Shown piece by piece: positions 1-8,621 of a stretch of DNA of 64,000 nucleotides. The stretch spans positions 62,001 to 126,000 of the forward strand of contig NZ_JAHBDQ010000022.1 of NCBI RefSeq assembly GCF_019956555.1, given 5' to 3'. Numbering within the stretch: the first letter of the stretch is position 1; the number at the start of each line of letters is the position of its first letter. The stretch is from Pseudomonas sp. A-RE-19. GTDB taxonomy: Bacteria; Pseudomonadota; Gammaproteobacteria; Pseudomonadales; Pseudomonadaceae. Made by a program: the position numbers and the translations under genes. The notes below the pieces were generated by a model. That model did not search any database, had not been told where the DNA came from, and was given only the letters and a program-made list of their open reading frames with translations.

Positions 1-273
1 CACGAGTTCGGCAAGCATGCCCTGACCTTCTGGCGCGTGCTGGAGCGCTGTGGCGACTGGTGCCGCGTCGAGCTGACGCCGATCACCGGCCGCTCTCACC
101 AGCTGCGCGTGCACATGCTCTCCATCGGCCACCCGTTATTGGGTGACGGGCTCTACGCCCATCCGCAAGCCCTGGCTGCCTGGCCACGCTTGTGCCTGCA
201 CGCGAGCATGCTGAGTTTCACCCATCCCCAGACCGGCGATCGCTTGCGTTTCGAATGCCCGGCACCGTTTTAA
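1..273 (+). CDS. rluA: RluA-family pseudouridine synthase, C-terminal part
   Basis: This is the last 90 codons of a gene that begins before the window. The frame is open from base 1 and stops at TAA 271-273. The residues GRSHQLRVHM followed by GHPLLGDGLY are typical of the C-terminal half of RluA-type enzymes, which isomerise uridine to pseudouridine in 23S rRNA and tRNA. The catalytic Asp motif lies further upstream and cannot be checked here. In Pseudomonas, rluA follows minCDE and precedes the M18 aminopeptidase gene, which is found here at 1506. The family call is firm. The exact paralogue (RluA rather than RluC or RluD) rests mainly on this neighbourhood. Confidence 0.88.
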   Translation, partial: HEFGKHALTFWRVLERCGDWCRVELTPITGRSHQLRVHMLSIGHPLLGDGLYAHPQALAAWPRLCLHASMLSFTHPQTGDRLRFECPAPF

Positions 274-323
274 GCACTGCCTGACCAGCAGTCGCCCGCG
301 TTAACAAAAGGATCCCTATCCGG

Positions 324-1430
324 ATGCGTTGTACCGATTCCCCGGCAACACCCGTCAAAAAAACCCGCAACCAACTGCTCTACCTGATCTACGGCAACCA
401 GGATGTTTACCGGCGCGAAGCCAAGTTCAGCATCCTGACCGCGCTGTCCCATGCAAAGAAAGGCCAGCCGCCGTGCATCAGGATCCTCACGGATCGCCCG
501 CAGGACTACGCCGGCTGGCCGGTTGAAACCGTGCGCCTGACCGAGCAAACCCTGACCCGGTGGCAGGGCGAAAACGGCTATCCCCATCGCCGCAAGGCCT
601 GCGCCATCGCCGCCGGCCTCAAGCTTGCCGAAAAGACCCTGTTCGTCGATACCGACACCCTGTTCGTCAGCGACCCGAATCTGATCTTCAAACAGATTCA
701 ACCCGGGCATTATTTGATGGACCGCTTCGAGTACGACTGGCAGTACGTCTGTGAGCGCGACGATTACGTGAAGCTCGGCAAATGCCTACGCACTCATGGC
801 ATCACCCCGGACAACGGCTTCAAGCTTTACAACAGCGGACTCTGCGGCGTGACCGACGGCGATACACCGCTGTTCGAAACGTCGATCCAGTTGATCGACG
901 AATGGACCCGCGACGGTTTCGACATTCACACCATTGAGCAAATCGCCCTGTCGTTTGCGATGCGCGACCAACCGGTGTGTGAAGCGAAAAGATACATCTA
1001 TCACTACTTCGCGGAAAAACGCTTCTTCCATGCGATGCAGGCGTATTTCTTCTCCCGGCATGGCGAGCAGTTCAGCCAGAATCTGGTGGAGTTGTGCCGC
1101 GATGTACCGCGAGTCAAACCGTTCCCATCAGCCTGGCAACGGCTGAAAATCAAATGGAAATTGCGCAACCAGAGCGGCGCGATGAGAAAAGTCGGGCGCG
1201 ATCTGTTGTATGGCAGTGCAGCGCCCGATCACCCGTACTACACAGCATGCCGACACGAGTGGTGGGAAAGTGCCTCGCGGGAGATTCTGCGCTGGGATAA
1301 AAGCCGTCAGAAAAAGCTGCTGGACACCCATCGCAATCGCTGGCCCAAACAACTGCCCAAACCAGAAAAGCCTGGCGATGAGCAGCTCATCATGAAGTAC
1401 CTGAAAAAGCGGGTAGCCGCAGCCGGTTGA
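324..1430 (+). CDS. Putative nucleotide-sugar glycosyltransferase, DxD type
   Basis: A 368-residue protein without a signal peptide. A DTDTLF motif near residue 111 resembles the DxD metal and nucleotide-sugar binding motif of GT-A glycosyltransferases. It sits after a basic-rich stretch (YPHRRKACAIAAGLKLAEK), as in galactosyltransferase-like proteins. The C-terminal third is rich in Lys, Arg and Trp. The ATG at 324 is the only reasonable start; AAAGGAT lies about 12 bases upstream. It lies between rluA and apeB on the same strand with spacers of 50 and 75 bases, so it may be read through. Substrate and role are unknown. The fold assignment is an inference from the DxD motif and its context. 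Confidence 0.6.
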   Translation: MRCTDSPATPVKKTRNQLLYLIYGNQDVYRREAKFSILTALSHAKKGQPPCIRILTDRPQDYAGWPVETVRLTEQTLTRWQGENGYPHRRKACAIAAGLKLAEKTLFVDTDTLFVSDPNLIFKQIQPGHYLMDRFEYDWQYVCERDDYVKLGKCLRTHGITPDNGFKLYNSGLCGVTDGDTPLFETSIQLIDEWTRDGFDIHTIEQIALSFAMRDQPVCEAKRYIYHYFAEKRFFHAMQAYFFSRHGEQFSQNLVELCRDVPRVKPFPSAWQRLKIKWKLRNQSGAMRKVGRDLLYGSAAPDHPYYTACRHEWWESASREILRWDKSRQKKLLDTHRNRWPKQLPKPEKPGDEQLIMKYLKKRVAAAG

Positions 1431-1505
1431 CATGAGCAGCGAACGTCAGGCCCAAAGCCCCAAGCCAATACGTTAAACTCCCGCCACTGCTGTCTGGAGC
1501 TTCTT

Positions 1506-2795
1506 ATGCGCGAAGAGTTGAACCAAGGCCTGATCGACTTCCTCAAGGCCTCCCCTACCCCGTTCCATGCCACCGCCAGCCTTGTTCAGCGTCTGGAAGC
1601 GGCCGGTTTTGTGCGTCTCGACGAGCGCGAGCCGTGGACCACCGAAGCCAATGGTCGTTACTACGTCACCCGTAACGACTCTTCGATCGTCGCGTTCAAA
1701 ATGGGGCGTCATTCGCCCCTGCACGGTGGCATCCGCCTGGTCGGCGCGCACACTGACAGCCCGTGCCTGCGGGTCAAACCCCAGCCGGAGCTGCAACGCC
1801 AGGGTTTCTGGCAATTGGGCGTCGAAGTCTATGGCGGTGCACTGCTGGCGCCGTGGTTTGACCGCGATTTGTCCCTGGCCGGCCGCGTGACCTTCCGCCG
1901 CGATGGCAAGGTCGAGAGCCAGCTGATCGACTTCAAGGCGCCGATCGCCATCATTCCGAACCTGGCCATTCACCTCAACCGTGAAGCCAACATGGGCTGG
2001 GCGATCAACGCCCAGACCGAGCTGCCGCCGATCCTCGCGCAATTCGCCGGTGACGAACGCGTGGACTTCCGCGCCGTGCTCACCGACCAACTGGCCCGCG
2101 AACATGGCCTGAACGCCGACGTGGTGCTCGATTACGAGCTGAGCTTCTACGACACCCAAAGCGCTGCGATCATTGGCCTGCATGGCGATTTCATTGCGGG
2201 TGCGCGCCTCGATAATTTGCTGTCGTGCTACGCCGGCCTGCAAGCTTTGCTGACGGCCGAAACCGACGAAACCTGTGTGCTGGTCTGTAACGATCACGAA
2301 GAAGTCGGCTCCTGCTCGGCCTGTGGCGCCGACGGTCCGATGCTTGAGCAGACCCTGCGTCGCCTGTTGCCCGAAGGGGATGAATTCGTACGGACCATTC
2401 AGAAATCGCTGCTGGTCTCGGCCGACAATGCCCACGGCGTGCACCCCAACTATGCGGACAAACACGACGCCAACCACGGCCCGAAACTCAACGCCGGCCC
2501 AGTGATCAAGGTCAACAGCAACCAGCGCTACGCCACCAACAGTGAAACCGCCGGGTTCTTCCGCCACTTGTGCATGGCCGAAGAAGTACCGGTGCAGAGC
2601 TTTGTGGTGCGCAGCGACATGGGCTGCGGCTCGACCATTGGCCCGATCACCGCCAGCCACTTGGGCGTGCGCACCGTGGACATCGGTCTGCCGACGTTCG
2701 CCATGCATTCGATCCGTGAGCTGTGCGGCAGCCATGATCTGGCGCATCTGGTCAAAGTGCTGAGCGCGTTCTACGCCTGCCCCGAGTTGCCGTAG
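1506..2795 (+). CDS. apeB: M18 family aminopeptidase
   Basis: A 429-residue cytosolic di-zinc aminopeptidase that removes N-terminal, often acidic, residues from peptides. Expected metal ligands are visible: GAHTDS with His82, ARLDNLLSC (bridging Asp), NDHEEVGS (catalytic Glu and ligand Glu), a later RSDMGCGSTIGP (Asp), and a C-terminal FAMHSIRE (His). Length matches the family. The start at 1506 has GGAGC seven bases upstream. The position next to rluA matches the Pseudomonas order. Nothing appears broken. Confidence 0.95.
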   Translation: MREELNQGLIDFLKASPTPFHATASLVQRLEAAGFVRLDEREPWTTEANGRYYVTRNDSSIVAFKMGRHSPLHGGIRLVGAHTDSPCLRVKPQPELQRQGFWQLGVEVYGGALLAPWFDRDLSLAGRVTFRRDGKVESQLIDFKAPIAIIPNLAIHLNREANMGWAINAQTELPPILAQFAGDERVDFRAVLTDQLAREHGLNADVVLDYELSFYDTQSAAIIGLHGDFIAGARLDNLLSCYAGLQALLTAETDETCVLVCNDHEEVGSCSACGADGPMLEQTLRRLLPEGDEFVRTIQKSLLVSADNAHGVHPNYADKHDANHGPKLNAGPVIKVNSNQRYATNSETAGFFRHLCMAEEVPVQSFVVRSDMGCGSTIGPITASHLGVRTVDIGLPTFAMHSIRELCGSHDLAHLVKVLSAFYACPELP

Positions 2796-2917
2796 TCCTC
2801 AAGGATCAACACGATCCCCTGCAGGAGCAGCCTTTGGCAGCTCCTGCACATACATCACTACCATTCGTCCGAAAGCCGCCTAGACTTGCAGTACCCCTCC
2901 CCGACAAGGCTGTCACC

Positions 2918-3094
2918 ATGATCTCGCTGTCTTCGTTCCACGCCATGCTGATCCCGATTCTTTCCGGGATGATCATGCTGGCCATCGGCTTCAACTTCCG
3001 CGACAAGAACGCCGGGGTGTTCGCGATGTGGGTCGGCATGCTGATGATCCTCGCCACCGTGATCTACAAGATCCTCGCCAAACTCAACGAATAA
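2918..3094 (+). CDS. Small conserved two-helix membrane protein
   Basis: A 58-residue protein beginning MISLSSFHAMLIPIL. It has two hydrophobic segments, about residues 8-25 and 33-51, separated by a short polar turn (NFRDKNAG), and a Lys-rich tail. AAGG lies eight bases before this ATG. The frame stays open further upstream, but the upstream codons look non-coding. It sits between apeB and the mechanosensitive channel gene on the same strand. No function can be assigned. It is most likely an inner-membrane protein of the short hypothetical type common in Pseudomonas. Confidence 0.7.
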   Translation: MISLSSFHAMLIPILSGMIMLAIGFNFRDKNAGVFAMWVGMLMILATVIYKILAKLNE

Positions 3095-3171
3095 ATCCTT
3101 GCGCCTGGCTCGCATTGATTTTGACGGGCTCGTACACTCGGCCGATTCGCTCATCCGAGGTTGACCGCCTA

Positions 3172-5307
3172 GTGTTCGCTCGTCTTTTTGCCCTGCCCTG
3201 TTTGTTCCTTGTCTGCCTGATGACGCTGTTGCCGATGGCGCCTGCCCAGGCAGTCAGCTTGCCAGGGCTGCTCAACAACTCGGCAAAAGCCCAGCCAGAA
3301 GCGCAAGAGCCATTGGGGCAATCCCTGGATGAAGTCATCAAGTCTCTGGAAAACGATCAGCAGCGGACCAAACTCCTGGCAGACCTGAAGAAGTTGCGCG
3401 ATGTCACTAAAAAAGCTCAGCCAACCACCGAAGAAGGCGTGCTGGGCCTGATCGGCGGCACCCTGGCCAGTTTCGAAAAACAATTTACCGGCGCCGACAG
3501 CCCCCTCATGCGCTGGTCCGAAGAGGTCGAACTGGCCAAGGATGAATTGACGGCATTGCTGCTGCCGGCCAACGAATGGTTGCCGATCATCTTTGCCTTC
3601 GCCGTGATTCTAATGGTCTGGAGCCTGCTGGCCGCTGCCCTGATCTGGCTTGGGCACCGGGTGCGCATGCGCTTTGGCCTGACCGAAGAACTGCCGCAAC
3701 ACCCCAAGGCGCTGGACATGCTGCGCTTCGCCTTGCGCAAGCTCGGGCCGTGGCTGATTGCCTTGGTCATGACGGTTTACATGACCTACGCCCTGCCTTC
3801 GTCATTGGGTAAAAGCCTGGCCATGGTGCTGGCTTATGCGCTGGTGGTCGGTACCTGTTTCTCGGCGATCTGCGTCATCGCGTTTTCCGTGCTGGATGGC
3901 CCGCATCGCCACCGCGCCTTGTACATCCTGCGGCATCGGGCCTTCCGCCCGTTGTGGCTGATCGGCAGTTTCGCCGCCTTCGGTGAGGCCCTGAGCGATC
4001 CGCGTCTGGTTGAAAGCCTCGGCAGTCATCTGGCCCATACCTCGGCGACGTTGGCCAATGTGCTGGCGGCAATCTTCACCGGTTTTTTCATTCTGCGTTT
4101 CCGTCGGCCCATTGCCCATTTGATCCGCAACCAGCCGCTGTCCCGGCGCCTGACTCGCCGGGCCTTGAGCGACACGATCGAAATTCTCGGCACTTTTTGG
4201 TATCTGCCGGCGCTGGTGTTGGTGGGCATCTCGCTGTTCGCCACCTTCGTCTCCGCGGGTGATACCAGCACGGCCTTGCGTCAATCGCTGATCTGCACCG
4301 TGCTGCTGGTGTTGTGCATGGTCATCAACGGCTTGGTGCGCCGCCATTCACTCAAACCGCAACGCGGCGTGAAGCGCCACGCGCTGTACTCGGAACGCCT
4401 GAAAAGCTTCTTCTACACCCTCGCCCATCTGCTGGTATGGCTGGCGTTCATCGAACTCGGCCTGCGCGTCTGGGGCATGTCACTGATCCGCTTCACCGAA
4501 GGCGAAGGCCATGAGGTCAGCGTCAAACTGTTCAGCCTCAGTGGCACGCTGATGTTTGCCTGGCTGATCTGGATCCTCAGCGACACCGCCGTGCATCACG
4601 CCCTCACCCGCTCACGCAAAGGCCTGGCCAATGCCCGCGCGCAGACGATGATGCCGCTGATCCGCAACGTGCTGTTCGTGGCGATTTTCATCATTGCGCT
4701 GATCGTCGCCCTGGCGAACATGGGCATGAACGTCACGCCGTTGCTGGCCGGTGCCGGCGTGATCGGTCTGGCCATCGGTTTCGGCGCGCAGTCGCTGGTG
4801 GCCGACCTGATCACCGGGCTGTTCATCATCATCGAAGACTCCCTGGCTATCGACGACTATGTGGATGTCGGTGGCCACTTGGGGACGGTCGAGGGTCTGA
4901 CCATCCGCACCGTGCGCCTGCGGGACATCGACGGCATCGTCCATACCATTCCGTTCAGCGAAATCAAAAGTATCAAGAACTACTCCCGGGAATTCGGCTA
5001 CGCAATCTTCCGGGTGGCGGTGCCCTCCAACATGGACATCGACGAGGCGATCAAACTGATGCGCGAAGTTGGCCAGAAAATGCGCACCGACCCGCTGCAA
5101 CGACGAAACATCTGGTCGCCGCTGGAGATTCAGGGCGTCGAAAGTTTCGAGTCCGGCAATGCGATTCTTCGCGCACGCTTCAAGACCGCGCCGATCAAAC
5201 AGTGGGAAGTTTCCCGGGCGTTCAACCTGTCGCTCAAGCGGCACCTGGATGAAGCCGGGCTGGATCTGGCGACACCGCGCATGAGTGTGCATGTCGCCAA
5301 GGAATAA
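3172..5307 (+). CDS. MscS-family mechanosensitive ion channel, large form
   Basis: A protein of about 711 residues starting at GTG 3172. This gives a clean signal peptide (FARLFALPCLFLVCLMTLLPMAPAQA), followed by a periplasmic region of about 120 residues and many membrane spans. The channel core is recognisable: the pore helix GAGVIGLAIGFGAQSLVADLITGLFI, then the beta domain IDDYVDVGGHLGTVEGLTIRTVRLRDIDG and the cytoplasmic alpha/beta cage. The frame is open upstream to 3028, but that stretch would remove the signal peptide from the N-terminus. It probably protects against hypo-osmotic shock. It is longer than MscS and closer in size to the MscM/YbdG-type large homologues. Confidence 0.88.
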   Translation: MFARLFALPCLFLVCLMTLLPMAPAQAVSLPGLLNNSAKAQPEAQEPLGQSLDEVIKSLENDQQRTKLLADLKKLRDVTKKAQPTTEEGVLGLIGGTLASFEKQFTGADSPLMRWSEEVELAKDELTALLLPANEWLPIIFAFAVILMVWSLLAAALIWLGHRVRMRFGLTEELPQHPKALDMLRFALRKLGPWLIALVMTVYMTYALPSSLGKSLAMVLAYALVVGTCFSAICVIAFSVLDGPHRHRALYILRHRAFRPLWLIGSFAAFGEALSDPRLVESLGSHLAHTSATLANVLAAIFTGFFILRFRRPIAHLIRNQPLSRRLTRRALSDTIEILGTFWYLPALVLVGISLFATFVSAGDTSTALRQSLICTVLLVLCMVINGLVRRHSLKPQRGVKRHALYSERLKSFFYTLAHLLVWLAFIELGLRVWGMSLIRFTEGEGHEVSVKLFSLSGTLMFAWLIWILSDTAVHHALTRSRKGLANARAQTMMPLIRNVLFVAIFIIALIVALANMGMNVTPLLAGAGVIGLAIGFGAQSLVADLITGLFIIIEDSLAIDDYVDVGGHLGTVEGLTIRTVRLRDIDGIVHTIPFSEIKSIKNYSREFGYAIFRVAVPSNMDIDEAIKLMREVGQKMRTDPLQRRNIWSPLEIQGVESFESGNAILRARFKTAPIKQWEVSRAFNLSLKRHLDEAGLDLATPRMSVHVAKE

Positions 5308-5316
5308 AAAGCTTTT

Positions 5317-5406
5317 GTAGGAGCGAGGCTTGCCCGCGAAGAGGGACTATCAGCCAACATCAATGTTGAATGTGAGTCCCTCTTCGCGGGCAAGCCTCGC
5401 TCCTAC
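5317..5406. repeat. REPIN (paired inverted REP)
   Basis: Two REP arms, GTAGGAGCGAGGCTTGCCC and its inverse, flank a spacer of about 40 bases. It sits 10 bases after the MscS-type gene stop, between that gene and the convergent GntR gene. The arms are of the AGGCTTGCCCGCGAA subtype, shared with the element at 44191. Confidence 0.9.
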
Positions 5407-5502
5407 GCAAGAGCATTTAAATCAAGATCAAAAGATCGCAGCCTGCGGCAGCTCCTACAGGGGGAATCGTGTAGGCAAGTGATGTGCAGTTGAATGTGTG
5501 AT

Positions 5503-6216
5503 CTACACCACATCCACCCCGACATGAATTGCATCATGGCGCCAAAACTCCAGGTCACAATCGATCAACCGCTCGTGCTGATCGTAGTTGACCCGGGCAA
5601 TCCGCAACCCCGGGCTGCCCACCGACACCCGTAAAGCCGCCGCCGCGTCCACCGACAACGCCGTCGGCACAATCTCGAAACGCACCCGCCCGTAGTGCAA
5701 GTCGTAATGCCGTGCATACAACTCGGTGATCGACTGATTCAAATCGAAATCGAGAATTCCTGGAAAATACTGCGGATTCAAATAGTGCTCCACGTAAAGC
5801 ACCAATCGCCCGTCAATCCGTCTTGAGCGGCAGATCTGGATCACGCTCGACAGCGCCGGCAACTGCAACCAGGCACACACTGCCGCCGACGCCGGTTGCA
5901 ATCGCGCCGAGATCACCTCGGTGGACGGCACCCGCCCCTGTGCACTGACCATCGCGTGAAAGTGACTGCGCTGCATCAGGTTATAAGCCAGCCGCGGTGG
6001 CGACACGAACCAGCCGCGCCGTTCCTCGCGGTAAATCTGGCCCTGGGCTTCCAGTTGCAACAATGCCTCACGCACGGTGATCCGCGTGGTACCGAACAAC
6101 TCACTGAGCTTGCGCTCCGCCGGCAACTTGCTCCCAGGCGCCAACAGGCCATGGTCGAGCTGTTCCTGCAGAACCTGCCCGATGGCTGTCACCGCTTTGG
6201 TTGTCTCGATGCGCAT
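5503..6216 (-). CDS. GntR-family transcriptional regulator with UTRA domain (PhnF/HutC-like)
   Basis: A 237-residue regulator. The N-terminal winged helix covers about residues 10-75 (PAERKLSELFGTTRITVREALLQLEAQGQIYREE). The rest is a UTRA ligand-binding domain ending in a YDQHERLIDCDLEFWRHD strand pair. The ATG at 6216 is preferred over a TTG one codon earlier. It is divergent from the ABC transporter operon at 6567. The 350-base gap holds dyad sites sharing CTAGACCA near both genes, suggesting control of itself and of the transporter. UTRA regulators often sense the imported solute or a derivative, and PhnF/PhnR members control phosphonate uptake. The ligand here is inferred only. Confidence 0.88.
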   Translation of the reverse strand: MRIETTKAVTAIGQVLQEQLDHGLLAPGSKLPAERKLSELFGTTRITVREALLQLEAQGQIYREERRGWFVSPPRLAYNLMQRSHFHAMVSAQGRVPSTEVISARLQPASAAVCAWLQLPALSSVIQICRSRRIDGRLVLYVEHYLNPQYFPGILDFDLNQSITELYARHYDLHYGRVRFEIVPTALSVDAAAALRVSVGSPGLRIARVNYDQHERLIDCDLEFWRHDAIHVGVDVV

Positions 6217-6229
6217 CAACGTTACCTAT

Positions 6230-6243
6230 CTGGACTAGACCAG
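6230..6243. promoter_or_regulatory. Candidate GntR operator before the regulator gene
   Basis: Near-palindrome CTGGACTAGACCAG, 14 bases upstream of the regulator start. One mismatch separates it from a perfect TGGTCTAGACCA dyad. A related site lies at 6510 before the transporter operon. Confidence 0.5.
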
Positions 6244-6400
6244 CACTGATTCAGGGCAGAACCGCGATTCAAATCGATTCCTTCAACTGCCTGCAAGCCT
6301 AGGCACTGCACATGACTGGCAGATGACAAAGCCGCCGAACGGTTACGCCAGACACCTGCAATTTTATGGCCAAGTCCCTTTCATATCAGCCCTTTAGCCA

Positions 6401-6522
6401 TGGTCTACGCTTATCTCGCACCCTGCGTATCCGAGCGCAGAAAATTCAGGCTGACCGGTCGTCGACATCAAAATGTCATCGAGGCCGCCTAAATTGGCTC
6501 AGGTATTGCTGACCTAGACCAA
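6401..6522. promoter_or_regulatory. Candidate GntR operator region before the ABC operon
   Basis: TGACCTAGACCAA at 6510-6522 shares CTAGACCA with the site at 6230. TGGTCTA at 6401-6407 is an inverted half-site. Together they suggest two or three binding positions in the divergent gap. No clear sigma-70 hexamers could be fixed, so the exact promoter is not called. Confidence 0.4.
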
Positions 6523-6566
6523 CACAACCGCAATCGCAGCGTTGAAAACGCCCAAAGGAGCTTCGG

Positions 6567-7634
6567 ATGAAACAGTTTTTCCTGGCATCACTGTTAGGCT
6601 CGACCATTGCCCTGTGCACCACCGCCATGGCGGCAGATAGCGACCTGAAAACCCTGGAAGCCGCTGCGAAAGCGGAAGGCGCCGTCAACAGCGTCGGCAT
6701 GCCCGATGACTGGGCCAACTGGAAAGGCACCTGGGAAGACCTGGCCAAGAAGTACGGCCTGAAACACATCGACACAGACATGAGCTCGGCCCAGGAAATC
6801 GCCAAGTTCGCCGCCGAAAAAGACAACGCCAGCGCCGACATCGGCGACGTCGGTGCCGCCTTCGGCCCGATCTCGGTCAAGCAGGGCGTGGTGCAACCTT
6901 ACAAGCCCACCACCTGGGAACAGATTCCGGACTGGGCCAAGGACAAGGACGGTAACTGGGCACTGGCCTACACCGGCACCATCGCGTTTATCGTCAACAA
7001 AAAGCTGCTGCACGGTTCCGAGGCACCGACCAAATGGGCCGACCTCAAGACTGGCAAGTACAAAGTCTCTATCGGTGACGTGAGCACCGCGGCCCAAGCG
7101 GCCAACGGCGTACTGGCCGCCGCCCTCGCCAACGGTGGTGACGAGAAGAACATTCAGCCTGCCCTGCTGCTGTTCGCTGACATCGCCAAGCAAGGCCGCC
7201 TGTCCATGGCCAACCCGACGATCGCCACCATGGAAAAAGGTGAAATCGAAGTCGGCGTGGTCTGGGATTTCAACGGCCTGAGCTACAAAGCCAAGATGGC
7301 GAACCCGGATGACTACATCGTGCTGATTCCATCCGACGGCTCGGTGATTTCCGGTTACACCACCATCATCAACAAATACGCCAAACACCCGAACGCCGCC
7401 AAGCTGACCCGCGAATACATCTTCAGCGATGCTGGCCAAATCAACCTGGCGAAAGGCAACGCCCGTCCGATCCGCGCCGAACATCTGAAGCTGCCGGAAG
7501 AGGTCAAGGCCAAGCTGCTGCCTAACGAGCAGTACAAAAAAGTTACGCCGATCAAAGATGCCGACGCGTGGGAAAAGACCTCCAAGGCGCTGCCGCAGAA
7601 GTGGCAGGAAGAAGTCATCATCAACATGCCGTAA
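6567..7634 (+). CDS. ABC transporter periplasmic substrate-binding protein
   Basis: A 355-residue protein with a signal peptide ending near ALCTTAMA (about residue 22). The mature chain is an extracellular solute-binding fold of the iron, thiamine and aminoethylphosphonate type (ADIGDVGAAFGPISVKQGVVQPY; ALAYTGTIAFIVNKKLL). The start has AAAGGAG eight bases upstream. It is the first gene of an operon with two permeases and an ATPase. An 8-bp hairpin at 7641 and a REPIN separate it from the rest, an arrangement often seen where the binding protein is made in excess. The GntR/UTRA regulator and phosphatase-like neighbours suggest a phosphorus-containing ligand. Confidence 0.88.
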   Translation: MKQFFLASLLGSTIALCTTAMAADSDLKTLEAAAKAEGAVNSVGMPDDWANWKGTWEDLAKKYGLKHIDTDMSSAQEIAKFAAEKDNASADIGDVGAAFGPISVKQGVVQPYKPTTWEQIPDWAKDKDGNWALAYTGTIAFIVNKKLLHGSEAPTKWADLKTGKYKVSIGDVSTAAQAANGVLAAALANGGDEKNIQPALLLFADIAKQGRLSMANPTIATMEKGEIEVGVVWDFNGLSYKAKMANPDDYIVLIPSDGSVISGYTTIINKYAKHPNAAKLTREYIFSDAGQINLAKGNARPIRAEHLKLPEEVKAKLLPNEQYKKVTPIKDADAWEKTSKALPQKWQEEVIINMP

Positions 7635-7640
7635 GGCTGT

Positions 7641-7660
7641 AGATCCCCATTCGGGGATCT
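7641..7660 (+). terminator. Post-gene hairpin without T-run
   Basis: AGATCCCC-ATTC-GGGGATCT forms a perfect 8-bp stem seven bases after the binding-protein stop. It lacks a T-run, so it is more likely an mRNA 3'-end stabiliser or attenuator within the operon than a full terminator. Confidence 0.5.
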
Positions 7661-7674
7661 GATGGAGATCCAAT

Positions 7675-7762
7675 GTGGGAGCGAGCCTGCTCGCGATGAG
7701 GGACTGTCAGCCAACATCAATGTTGAATGTCAGACCGCTATCGCGAGCAGGCTCGCTCCCAC
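7675..7762. repeat. REPIN within ABC transporter operon
   Basis: GTGGGAGCGAGCCTGCTCGCGAT and its inverse flank a spacer containing AACATCAATGTTGAATGT, itself a small palindrome. It lies between the binding-protein gene and the phosphatase-like gene. Confidence 0.92.
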
Positions 7763-7814
7763 AAGGGATTGGTTGCGTACTTGAATCATCTGTTTTTGCG
7801 GAGTTCCAGCCCCT

Positions 7815-8621
7815 ATGAAGCACAACGTCATCCTTGTCGTGCTCGACGGCCTCAATTACGAAGTCGCGCGCCACGCCATGGGGCATCTGCAGGCTTACGT
7901 TGGCGCAGGACGCGCGGCACTCTACAAACTGGAGTGCGAACTGCCGGCCCTGTCCCGCCCGCTTTACGAATGCATCCTGACCGGCGTTGCGCCGATCGAT
8001 AGCGGCATCGTTCACAACAACGTCTCACGCCTGTCCAACCAGCGCAGCATCTACCATTACGCCACTGACGCGGGCCTTACAACCGCCGCCGCGGCCTATC
8101 ACTGGGTCAGCGAGTTGTATAACCGTTCGCCGTTCGTGGCCGCTCGGGATCGTCATACCGACGACCCCAAACTGCCGATCCAGCACGGTCACTTCTACTG
8201 GAACGACCACTACCCGGACTCACACCTGTTCGCCGACGCGGAACACCTGCGCCTGCGCCACGCGCCGGACTTTCTACTGGTCCACCCCATGAACATCGAC
8301 GACGCCGGGCACAAGCACGGCCTCGACACCCCGCAGTACCGCAACAGCGCCCGTTCGGCCGACATCATTCTCGCTGACTACCTGCAAGGCTGGCTCGACG
8401 CCGGTTACCAGGTGCTGGTGACGGCTGATCACGGCATGAACAACGACCGCTCGCATAACGGCCTGCTACCCGAAGAACGCGAAGTACCGCTGTTTGTCTT
8501 CGGCGATGCCTTCAGCTTCAACGCCAGCGCCGCACCAAAGCAAACCGAAATCTGCGGCACCGTTTGCGAATTGCTGGGCGTGCCCCACGACAAACCTGTG
8601 TGCCGGGAGCTGCTCAAGTGA
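7815..8621 (+). CDS. Alkaline phosphatase superfamily protein (phosphodiesterase/phosphonate hydrolase-like)
   Basis: A 268-residue protein with the fold signatures of type I phosphodiesterases, nucleotide pyrophosphatases and phosphonoacetate hydrolases. An N-terminal VVLDGLNYEVARHAMG supplies a metal Asp. LSRPLYECILTGVAPIDSGI occupies the nucleophile region, NIDDAGHKHG supplies metal Asp/His, and VTADHGMN closes the site. There is no signal peptide, so it probably acts in the cytoplasm on the imported solute. The stop overlaps the GTG start of the following permease. Its place inside an ABC uptake operon suggests hydrolysis of a phosphoester or phosphonate substrate. The actual substrate is unknown. 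Confidence 0.82.
   Translation: MKHNVILVVLDGLNYEVARHAMGHLQAYVGAGRAALYKLECELPALSRPLYECILTGVAPIDSGIVHNNVSRLSNQRSIYHYATDAGLTTAAAAYHWVSELYNRSPFVAARDRHTDDPKLPIQHGHFYWNDHYPDSHLFADAEHLRLRHAPDFLLVHPMNIDDAGHKHGLDTPQYRNSARSADIILADYLQGWLDAGYQVLVTADHGMNNDRSHNGLLPEEREVPLFVFGDAFSFNASAAPKQTEICGTVCELLGVPHDKPVCRELLK

Noticed and set aside
1473..2747. A 424-codon minus-strand frame opposite apeB
   Set aside because: Antisense to a well-conserved aminopeptidase; composition is shadow-like.
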